A stretch of 41,783 nt of DNA from DATLXU01 sp035575515 (lineage in GTDB: Bacteria; Acidobacteriota; Blastocatellia; UBA7656), in NCBI GenBank assembly GCA_035575515.1, contig DATLXU010000122.1, positions 1-41,783 of the forward strand, in the 5' to 3' direction. Positions 24,519-31,551 of the stretch are shown piece after piece. The notes below the pieces were generated by a model. It did no database searches and was not told the origin of the DNA. It was given only the letters and a program-made list of their open reading frames with translations. Every line of letters begins with the position of its first letter. Position 1 is the stretch's first letter. The position numbers were made by a program, and so were the translations under genes.

Positions 24519-25955
24519 TCAATCCGCTTGCGCGTTGTCGGCGGCTTGCATTGCTAACTCTGTCTCGCCTGCAACAGCAAACCCTTCGCGCGAGGCAATC
24601 TCGCTTTCAGATTGCGTCTCTCTCCGACGGCGCAACACAACTGATGCGAGCCATAAAAGAGATGCAATAATTAAGACAAACATCAGCCAGCGCATCGCGC
24701 TCGCAATCGTTGACGGCGTAAGCGTCGGAAACGGAAATTGCCTCAGCCGATCCGCGCGCTCAATCATCCAGTGCCAGGCGGTGTGCGCAACGAACGCCGA
24801 TAGGATAATCGTCCCCATCCGCTCCGCTACGACATAGCGGAACAACGCTTTCAACACCGGAATGAGCAACAGCAGCACGAGCAATTGCCCAAGCTCGACG
24901 CCGACGTTGAACGACACAAGCGACGTGAGCATGTGCGAGCCTGCGAATTGCATCGTGTGGCGCAGCGCAAACGAAAAGCCGAACCCATGAACCAGCCCGA
25001 ACCCGAAGGCTATCGTCCACCTGCGGCTGATGCCTTTGCCGATGATGTTTTCAATCGCCATGTAGAGAATCGAAATCGCAATCAGCGTTTCGATGAGCGA
25101 CGGAAACCATAATGCATCAGGCGCGACATTGTACGCCGACGCGATGAGCGTGACCGAATGCGCAACGGTGAACGATGTTACGACGGCAACGAGCGGGCGA
25201 ATGCGGCGCAGCGGAATCACAAGGCAGAACAAAAAGAGCAGGTGGTCCAGCCCCGTCAGTATGTGAGAGAACCCGTCTTCTATGAATCGCAGCGCGGCCT
25301 GATGCCAGCGGGGGTCGAGCCTGACAAGCCCCGGATCGCCCTGAAGCTCGAACGCGCGAACCGTCCCGTTTGAAGGTAGAAACCGAATGATGGTTACGAC
25401 TCGCAATCCCAATTGATCAAACTTCGGATGAAGCGAAAAGTCAGATTGGGCAGATTGAATCGGGTAGTCGAACAGCGCGTCGAGCATCGCCTGTTCCCAA
25501 TAGAGTTCCGTGTCGGCTGAAAGACGCGCGCCTGTCACATGCATATAAGCGTCTTCATAAGAGATGAATGATTGATCGGATTGAAGCGACACGCGCGCGC
25601 TCACGAGCTTCGGGTCGTGAAGCCGCGCATCGCCTTCGTACATCTCGACATTGTCCGACAGCCACAACGTCGCCGCATCGCGAAGCGACTCGTCGACCCG
25701 GTCAAGATCAATGAAGCCCGCCCCGCGTTTTGGAAAATCAACGTCGCGCATCGCACGCATCGGCACGCGAACGAGCAGATGCAGTTGATTGCCTTCGGGT
25801 CTGACAAACGCCTGAACCGTCACGTCGTTCGGAATGTCGTGAGCCGATGCGACAAACGGCAGCGTGACAACCATCGCGACGATTAACACAGCGAGGCGGC
25901 GTGGCGCGATGACTGTGTGGACGTTGTTCAGCGCAACCTTCTTCACGGAATTCAC
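24519..25955 (-). CDS. HupE/UreJ-type membrane protein with exported N-domain
   Basis: 478 residues. A signal sequence ends near ASAHDIPND (His39 would be close to the mature N-terminus). A periplasmic beta-rich domain of about 180 residues follows, then a HupE/UreJ-like membrane domain of about seven helices with FSHILTGLDHLLFLFCLVIP, SFTVAHSVTLIAS and FGFGLVHGFGFSFAL. HupE/UreJ proteins move nickel, and relatives are thought to handle other metals. Next to a copper monooxygenase-like gene, a copper-supply role is an attractive guess only. The start is a GTG at 25955 with a weak AGG upstream; an in-frame GTG three codons later is an alternative. First gene of the operon, followed after 32 nt by the PAL-like gene. 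Confidence 0.82.
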   Translation of the reverse strand: MNSVKKVALNNVHTVIAPRRLAVLIVAMVVTLPFVASAHDIPNDVTVQAFVRPEGNQLHLLVRVPMRAMRDVDFPKRGAGFIDLDRVDESLRDAATLWLSDNVEMYEGDARLHDPKLVSARVSLQSDQSFISYEDAYMHVTGARLSADTELYWEQAMLDALFDYPIQSAQSDFSLHPKFDQLGLRVVTIIRFLPSNGTVRAFELQGDPGLVRLDPRWHQAALRFIEDGFSHILTGLDHLLFLFCLVIPLRRIRPLVAVVTSFTVAHSVTLIASAYNVAPDALWFPSLIETLIAISILYMAIENIIGKGISRRWTIAFGFGLVHGFGFSFALRHTMQFAGSHMLTSLVSFNVGVELGQLLVLLLLIPVLKALFRYVVAERMGTIILSAFVAHTAWHWMIERADRLRQFPFPTLTPSTIASAMRWLMFVLIIASLLWLASVVLRRRRETQSESEIASREGFAVAGETELAMQAADNAQAD

Positions 25956-26070
25956 TTGCCTGATTTGGATATTTGAATCTTGAAACTATCTGAATGCGCC
26001 GCGAAAGCTCTTAGCGAAAGATGCAGAAAGAACCCTCGACGACGACAAGCGCGCTTGCCGCTGCGGGCCT

Positions 26071-26100
26071 ATATTAGTTGCACGGCGCGGCAAGTGACAA
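26071..26100 (-). promoter_or_regulatory. promoter of the hupE-like/PAL-like/PHM-like operon
   Basis: Minus-strand TTGTCA (26095-26100) and TAATAT (26071-26076) with 18-nt spacing. It leaves a leader of about 110 nt before the GTG at 25955. Confidence 0.5.
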
Positions 26101-26168
26101 GCGAAATCGAGCGGCTGTTCCCGTTTTGATTGCTCGCTCTTATCGTCGAGAAAAATGGTTGGATTGGT

Positions 26169-26197
26169 TTGGAACGAATCGCGGTTGTGTGTATACT
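26169..26197 (+). promoter_or_regulatory. promoter of the second PAL-like operon
   Basis: TTGGAA (26169-26174) and TATACT (26192-26197) with 17-nt spacing. Predicted start is near 26204, giving a leader of about 117 nt before the ATG at 26321. Confidence 0.55.
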
Positions 26198-26320
26198 GTG
26201 TCCGCTTCCTGAGACTTCAAGGGAAATTCTAATCGCAGTATTGAGAATCGGTGTTCTATAGAGCGCGGGCCGCATCCTCTGCGACGCGACCTGCATTCCG
26301 CGAAGAAAGAGATTATCAAT

Positions 26321-27508
26321 ATGAAGCGAAAACGTGACCTCTACGTCGGCGCGACATTCATCACACTCATTTTCGGGCTTTTCATTGGCCAGAGCCTGCT
26401 AGACAAAACGGCAACTGTCGAGGCAGTACCGGCGGTGATGGCTCCGAGGTTTGAAGTTGACCCGCTATGGCCGAAGCCGTTGCCGAATCACTGGTACATC
26501 GGCATGACAATCGGCGTGGCTGTCGACGCGCAGGACCACATCTGGATCATTCATCGGCCTGACACGCTCGATGCGCGCGAAGCGGGCGCGGCGCAGAATC
26601 CCCCGACAGGCTCTTGCTGCGTGCCCGCGCCGCCCGTGCTCGAATTCGATCAGGCGGGCAACCTGATTGGTCACTGGGGCGGCCCCGGCCAAGGTTATGA
26701 GTGGCCCGACTCGAATCATGGAATCACAATTGACTACAAAGGCAACGTATGGATCGGCGGCAACGGCCCGAACGACGCTCACATTTTGAAGTTCACTCAG
26801 GATGGCAAGTTCATTGCGCAGTTCGGCCACAAAGGCAAGAACGCGGGCAGCAACGATCTTGAAAACTTCGGGCGGGTCGCAAAGATTTTCGTCGACCCGA
26901 AGACCAACGAAGCCTATATCGCAGACGGCTACAAGAACAAGCGCGTGGCCGTCATTGACGCCGACACGGGCAAGATCAAACGCTACTGGGGCGCATACGG
27001 CAACAAGCCCGATGATCAGAATCTTGGCCGCTACGACCCGGACGCGCCGCCCGCTCAGCAGTTTCGCAATCCCGTCCACTGCGCCGAGCTTTCAAATGAC
27101 GGATTCCTGTACGTCTGCGACCGCGTGAACGACCGCATTCAAGTCTTTACGCGCGAAGGCAAATTCGTCAAAGAGCAATTCATCGCCAAGCGGTCGCTCG
27201 CGGACGGCTCGGTGTGGGACATAGCGTTTTCGAAAGACCCGCAGCAGAAATACATCTATCTGGCTGACGGTCGCAACCAGAAGGTCTATATCATCGAGCG
27301 CGCCACGCTCGAAGTGCTGACGAGCTTCGGCGACGGCGGACGACTGCCCGGCGAGTTTTACGGCGTGCACTCAATCGCTACCGATTCGAAGGGCAATATC
27401 TACACGACCGAAACCTATGAAGGAAAGCGCGTGCAGAAATTTGTCTATAAGGGACTCGCGCCGGTCACGAAGACAGATCAGGGAGTCGTGTGGCCGACAA
27501 AGAGATAG
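26321..27508 (+). CDS. exported PAL-like lyase propeller with complete PAL active-site set
   Basis: 395 residues. An N-terminal hydrophobic segment (about 8-26) is a signal anchor or signal peptide, then NHL blades. Compared with rat PAL from memory, each key residue has a counterpart in the right motif: R533 in HRGD by R79 in IIHRPD; H585 in PHGLSID by H133 in NHGITID; Y654 in DGYCNSR by Y204 in ADGYKNKR; H690 in PHSLAL by H253 in PVHCAEL; R706 in DRENGRIQ by R268 in DRVNDRIQVF; H786 in PHDIVASEDG by H350 in VHSIATDSKG. PAL uses zinc to split peptidyl-alpha-hydroxyglycine into amide plus glyoxylate. A Cys-Cys pair (99-100) lies in an early loop. First gene of a four-gene operon with the aminotransferase, PQQ dehydrogenase and cytochrome c. 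Ordinary sugar-lactone or NHL binding is the alternative. Confidence 0.8.
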   Translation: MKRKRDLYVGATFITLIFGLFIGQSLLDKTATVEAVPAVMAPRFEVDPLWPKPLPNHWYIGMTIGVAVDAQDHIWIIHRPDTLDAREAGAAQNPPTGSCCVPAPPVLEFDQAGNLIGHWGGPGQGYEWPDSNHGITIDYKGNVWIGGNGPNDAHILKFTQDGKFIAQFGHKGKNAGSNDLENFGRVAKIFVDPKTNEAYIADGYKNKRVAVIDADTGKIKRYWGAYGNKPDDQNLGRYDPDAPPAQQFRNPVHCAELSNDGFLYVCDRVNDRIQVFTREGKFVKEQFIAKRSLADGSVWDIAFSKDPQQKYIYLADGRNQKVYIIERATLEVLTSFGDGGRLPGEFYGVHSIATDSKGNIYTTETYEGKRVQKFVYKGLAPVTKTDQGVVWPTKR

Positions 27509-27577
27509 CGCGTGGGCGCTCGCGCAGGCAGGGGGGGACGCATTTTTGTAAGATAGTTCTCAACAAGGGAGGCGCAT

Positions 27578-28762
27578 ATGATTAAGAGTTCAGCGACACG
27601 CCGCACATTCATCGGTTACATGGCAGGTGCTCTGAGCTTTCTCGGATTCGGTCCATCTCACCTTTTCGCGCAAACAAGACAATCACAGCAGGGCGAAGCG
27701 GGCGAAGAGCATCCCGGCGAGGATTATGAAAAGATGGCGAAGCTGTCGAATAACGAAAACGCATGGGGACCTTCGGCAGTGGTCGTCAAAGCCATGACCG
27801 ATGGGTTCAAGTACGCGAATCGTTACGGCTATCCTGACGGCGGACTGGTTGAAGCCATCGCCAGGCATCATGGCCTGAAGCCGGAAAACGTAATACTCGG
27901 CGCGGGTTCGGGCGAGGTGCTCAAAATAGCCGACGAAGCATTTCTGATGTACCACAAGAAAGTTGTTGGCGTTGAGCCGACTTTCGATTCGGTCTATCGC
28001 TACGCGAGCAACAGCAAGGCCGACGCTATCAAGGTTCCGCTGTTGAAAGATTTTCGCGTCGACATCCCCGGCATTATCCGCGCCACGAAGTTGAATTATC
28101 GCGACGTCGGATTCGTCTATCTCTGCAACCCAAACAACCCGACCGGAAACGTCATCCCGAAACATGAAATCAAGATGCTGCTCGACCGCATCCCCGAAGA
28201 CGTGCCTGTGCTGATTGACGAAGCCTATCATCACTTCGTCACACACCCCGACTACGCCACCTCTGTTCCCTACATTCTCGAAGGTCGGCCCGTGATCGTC
28301 ACGCGCACGTTTTCAAAGATCGCCGCGCTCGCAGGGATGCGACTTGGCTACGGGCTTGCGCCGAAAGAGTTGATTGATAGGATGCGCCCGTTCGGAGGCG
28401 GCACTCTCAATGCGGCGGCGAAGTACGGCGGCGTGGCCGCGCTGAAAGACACAGCGTATGAGAACAAGGTCAGGCAGATGACGATTGACCTGCGCGAAAA
28501 GGCGAGCCGCGAATTGCGCGCCTACGGCTACGAAGTCCTTCCGTCGGAATGCAACTTCTTCATGGTGAATGTCGGGCGCGACGTGACTGCGGTGGCCGAA
28601 GAATTCAAGAAGCGCAGGGTGCTTGTGGGCAGAAAATTTCCGCCGATGAACAACTGGCTCAGGGTGTCTGTCGGCACAGAGCCGGAGATGGCCATGTTCA
28701 TTGCGGCCTTCAAAGAGATATTCCCCGCGGGCGGGATCAAAAAGAGCGAAAAGAGCGATTAG
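27578..28762 (+). CDS. Tat-exported PLP aminotransferase (histidinol-phosphate aminotransferase-like)
   Basis: 394 residues. The N-terminus reads SSATRRTFIGYMAGALSFLG, a twin-arginine signal (R8-R9) followed by a hydrophobic stretch and an AQT cleavage region. Then a full fold-type I enzyme: LGAGSGEVL (phosphate cup), LCNPNNPTGN (183-191), DEAYHH (214-219), RTFSKIAALAGMRLGYG with PLP-lysine K247, and a C-terminal arginine in NWLRVSVGT. Sequence style is HisC-like, but export implies a role outside histidine synthesis, transaminating an amino or keto acid in the periplasm; glyoxylate from the PAL-like step is one candidate. Tat export fits folding with PLP in the cytoplasm. GGGAGG lies 6 nt before the ATG. 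The stop codon TAG falls inside the heptad hairpin that follows. Confidence 0.9.
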   Translation: MIKSSATRRTFIGYMAGALSFLGFGPSHLFAQTRQSQQGEAGEEHPGEDYEKMAKLSNNENAWGPSAVVVKAMTDGFKYANRYGYPDGGLVEAIARHHGLKPENVILGAGSGEVLKIADEAFLMYHKKVVGVEPTFDSVYRYASNSKADAIKVPLLKDFRVDIPGIIRATKLNYRDVGFVYLCNPNNPTGNVIPKHEIKMLLDRIPEDVPVLIDEAYHHFVTHPDYATSVPYILEGRPVIVTRTFSKIAALAGMRLGYGLAPKELIDRMRPFGGGTLNAAAKYGGVAALKDTAYENKVRQMTIDLREKASRELRAYGYEVLPSECNFFMVNVGRDVTAVAEEFKKRRVLVGRKFPPMNNWLRVSVGTEPEMAMFIAAFKEIFPAGGIKKSEKSD

Positions 28763-28830
28763 CTTTCAGCGATCAGTTTAATTCTTTCTCCAGGTTCCGG
28801 CTCAACTTTCCGGGCTGAAAGCTGATAGCT
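28754..28830. repeat. heptad hairpin between aminotransferase and PQQ dehydrogenase genes
   Basis: Arms 28754-28770 and 28814-28830 pair over 17 bp with two mismatches (shared core AGCTTTCAGC). The heptads are AGCTTTC/AGCGATC on the left and, read on the minus strand, AGCTATC/AGCTTTC on the right. The left arm contains the last codons and the TAG stop (28760-28762) of the aminotransferase gene. Confidence 0.75.
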
Positions 28831-28852
28831 CTTATTTAATCGGAGGTGAGTG

Positions 28853-31060
28853 ATGTCGAGAATAAATTGTCGCCGCGTCGCAGCGTTGCTGTTGATCGTC
28901 GGGCTTGTCGTTATGCCGATAAGAGTCGCGGGCCAGGCTTCAACAAAAAATCGAGCGCCAGCGCGTTCAACCATGAAGGCAACGGAAACAAGTCCGACGA
29001 AAGACGTAGTGTCGTTGCCTTCGACGAAGAATGGCGAGTGGCCGCATTACACAGGTGACCTCGCAGGCACACGCTATTCGCCGCTCGACCAGATCAACGC
29101 CGAGAACTTCAACAAGCTCGAAGTTGCATGGCGGTTCAAGACCGATAATCTCGGCACGCGGCCTGAATATAAGCTCGAAGGCACGCCGCTTATGGTCAAA
29201 GGCATGCTCTACGCAACTGCTGGAACGCGCCGGTCTGTCGTCGCGCTCAAGGCCGACACGGGCGAGCTTGTGTGGGTCCACGCTGAATTTGAGGGGCAGC
29301 GCGCTGTGAACGCGCCGCGCCAGTTGTCGGGTCGTGGTTTGTCTTACTGGACCGACGGCAAAGAAGAACGGATTCTCTACGTGACCACTGGCTACAGGCT
29401 CATCGCGCTCGACGCGAAGACGGGCAATCGCGTGCCAAGCTTCGGCAAAGACGGCGTCGTTGATCTCAAGGTCGGGGTTGTGCACGGCACGGGCCAGCAG
29501 ATTGATCTAGAGAAAGGCGACGCGGGGCTTCACTCAACTCCTGTCGTCGTCAATGACGTTGTCATAGTCGGCATGGCGATGAAAGAAGGCATGACAGTTG
29601 TCACACACGACAACGCCAAGGGGCAGGTTCGCGCATTCGATGTGCGGACTGGCAAGCTGCTCTGGGCGTTCAACACGATTCCGAGACCGGGCGAATTCGG
29701 CAACGACACGTGGCTCGATAACTCATGGGCGATCAACGGCAACACTGGCGTGTGGACTCAGATAAGCGTTGATGAAGAGTTGGGTTTGGTCTATCTGCCG
29801 GTCGAATCGCCCACGTCTGATTTTTATGGCGGGCACCGCCCCGGCAATAATCTATTTGGCGAGAGCCTCGTCTGCGTTGATCTGAAGACGGGCAAGCGCA
29901 AATGGCATTTTCAAATCGTGCACCATCCGATATGGGACTATGATCTTTCATCTGTGCCAATCCTCGCCGACATCAACGTGAACGGCAAAGCAATCAAAGC
30001 CGTCGCGTTGCCGAGCAAAGAGGCTTTTCTATACGTCTTCGATAGGGTAACGGGCGAGCCTGTCTGGCCAATCGAAGAGCGGCCCGTTCCGAAAGGCGAC
30101 GTGCCGGGCGAGTGGTATTCGCCGACGCAGCCGTTCCCGACCAAGCCCCCTGCTTACGCTCGTCAAGCCATCACCGAAGACGACTTGATTGACTTCACGC
30201 CTGAGCTGCGCGCGCAGGCGAAAAAGAACATCGAAGGATTCAAGAACGGGCCGATGTTCAATCCGCCAGTGCTAAGCAAAATCGGTGGCCCGCTCGCCGC
30301 GCTCACAATCGGCACGCTCAACGGAGGCACGAACTGGCCCGGCGGCGGGTACGACCCTGAGACTCATACTGTTTATGTTCCAGCATCGAACGCCAGCGTC
30401 GCGCCGATAGGACTAATCGAACCGCCCGCAGGCTTCTCAGACATCCGGTACGTTTCAGGGAGAGCCGGGCAGCCTTTCCGCGTGAGCGAAGGGCCTGGTT
30501 ACGGAAGCGCGGCTGATTTTCCTCAGCCCACGAGACGCGCTGAGCCAGCCGCGCCGAGCGCGTCCAGCGCAGCTGCGGCTGCACCGGCAGGCGGAGCAGT
30601 GGGCAGCACGAATGTGCAGGGGCTGCCGATAGTCAAGCCGCCTTACGGAACGCTTACGGCAATCAATCTGGACAAGGGCGAGATCGTCTGGCAGGTCCCG
30701 CACGGCGACACGCCCGACGTGGTGCGCAATCATCCTTTACTGAGAGGAATGAATATTCCAAAGACAGGCCAGAACGGTCCCGTCGGGCTGGTCGTCACAA
30801 AGACGCTTGTGATAATGGGCGACCCGCAGGTCACGACGACGCCTGAGCATCCGCGAGGTGCGATGCTTCGCGCTTACGACAAGGCTACGGGAAAGCAGGT
30901 CGGCGCTGTTTATATGCCTGCGCCGCAGAGCGGATCGCCTATGACTTACATGCTCAACGGCAAGCAGTACATTGTCGTGGCCATAAGCGGCGGCGCGTAT
31001 TCGGGCGAGTATGTCGCGTTCGCGCTGCCGACGATTGACGAGCGAGGCAGCAGCAAATAG
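28853..31060 (+). CDS. periplasmic PQQ-dependent dehydrogenase (quinoprotein, glucose dehydrogenase-like)
   Basis: About 735 residues from the ATG at 28853 (GGAGGT 5 nt upstream; the GTG directly before it is not needed). A signal peptide ends near VAGQA. An eight-bladed propeller follows, with typical PQQ-dehydrogenase segments: EWPHYTGDLAGTRYSPLDQI, VVALKADTGELVW, LIALDAKTGNRVPSFG, GLHSTPVVVNDVVIVG, the catalytic region IVHHPIWDYDLSSVP (357-370) and GGGYDPETHTVYVPA. A Pro/Ala/Ser-rich insert lies at about 560-590. It oxidises an alcohol or sugar and passes electrons to the cytochrome c encoded 3 nt downstream. No cytochrome domain is fused. The substrate cannot be read from sequence. Confidence 0.92.
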   Translation: MSRINCRRVAALLLIVGLVVMPIRVAGQASTKNRAPARSTMKATETSPTKDVVSLPSTKNGEWPHYTGDLAGTRYSPLDQINAENFNKLEVAWRFKTDNLGTRPEYKLEGTPLMVKGMLYATAGTRRSVVALKADTGELVWVHAEFEGQRAVNAPRQLSGRGLSYWTDGKEERILYVTTGYRLIALDAKTGNRVPSFGKDGVVDLKVGVVHGTGQQIDLEKGDAGLHSTPVVVNDVVIVGMAMKEGMTVVTHDNAKGQVRAFDVRTGKLLWAFNTIPRPGEFGNDTWLDNSWAINGNTGVWTQISVDEELGLVYLPVESPTSDFYGGHRPGNNLFGESLVCVDLKTGKRKWHFQIVHHPIWDYDLSSVPILADINVNGKAIKAVALPSKEAFLYVFDRVTGEPVWPIEERPVPKGDVPGEWYSPTQPFPTKPPAYARQAITEDDLIDFTPELRAQAKKNIEGFKNGPMFNPPVLSKIGGPLAALTIGTLNGGTNWPGGGYDPETHTVYVPASNASVAPIGLIEPPAGFSDIRYVSGRAGQPFRVSEGPGYGSAADFPQPTRRAEPAAPSASSAAAAAPAGGAVGSTNVQGLPIVKPPYGTLTAINLDKGEIVWQVPHGDTPDVVRNHPLLRGMNIPKTGQNGPVGLVVTKTLVIMGDPQVTTTPEHPRGAMLRAYDKATGKQVGAVYMPAPQSGSPMTYMLNGKQYIVVAISGGAYSGEYVAFALPTIDERGSSK

Positions 31061-31062
31061 GG

Positions 31063-31545
31063 ATGGGCGAGATGACGAGCAAGATCAAAGGCAGTTTGAG
31101 AATCGCGGCTGTGGCGATTTTTGTTTTCGTGATTATCGAAGCAATTCACTCTACGCCGCGCGCGCAGGAAACAAGCAGGCCGTCGCGTTCGGTCTGGGAC
31201 GGCGTCTATACAGAAGGGCAGGCGAAGCGAGGCGAGGCGCTTTACAGCCGCGAATGCGCTCGATGTCACGGCTCTGATCTCGCGGGCGCGGATGAAGTGC
31301 CCCCGCTTTCGGGCCCGGGTTTTCTGGCCAACTGGGAAGGCTTGACGATGGACGATCTATCCGAGAGAGTTCGCGTCTCAATGCCGCCGAACAAACAGGG
31401 AAAGCTGACAAGGCAGGAAATCGTCGACATTCTGAGCTACGTGCTGGGCTTCAACAAATTTCCCGGCGGGAACGGAGAGCTTGAACCGAAGCCTGAGTCG
31501 TTGAAACAGATTCGCATCGAAGCGACAAAGCCGAATCAAAAATAG
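31063..31545 (+). CDS. class I cytochrome c, partner of the PQQ dehydrogenase
   Basis: 160 residues with an N-terminal signal/anchor (about 10-34). The single heme c site is CARCH (C65, C68, H69), preceded by SVWDGVYTEGQAKRGEALYSRE, a wording common in dehydrogenase-associated cytochromes. SMPPNKQGKLT supplies the axial methionine (M107). Its start is two bases after the stop of the dehydrogenase gene, so the two are co-translated and probably form an electron-transfer pair feeding the respiratory chain. It ends the operon and converges on the metallophosphoesterase gene only 6 nt away. Which ATG starts translation (31063 or 31072) is uncertain. Confidence 0.9.
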   Translation: MGEMTSKIKGSLRIAAVAIFVFVIIEAIHSTPRAQETSRPSRSVWDGVYTEGQAKRGEALYSRECARCHGSDLAGADEVPPLSGPGFLANWEGLTMDDLSERVRVSMPPNKQGKLTRQEIVDILSYVLGFNKFPGGNGELEPKPESLKQIRIEATKPNQK

Positions 31546-31551
31546 GATAGA

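Larger units (their letters stand above)
25956..26320. other. divergent promoter region between the two PAL-like operons
   Basis: 365 nt with no supported gene. It contains one good promoter in each direction (26071-26100 and 26169-26197), about 70 nt apart. This arrangement would allow a shared regulator to control both operons. No clear dyad operator was found. Confidence 0.6.

Noticed and set aside
26069..26296. 75-codon frame between the divergent operons
   Set aside because: It overlaps both predicted promoters and has no recognisable features.
27578..28762. Aminotransferase as the biosynthetic hisC
   Set aside because: The Tat signal and the operon with exported redox proteins argue against a cytosolic histidine enzyme.
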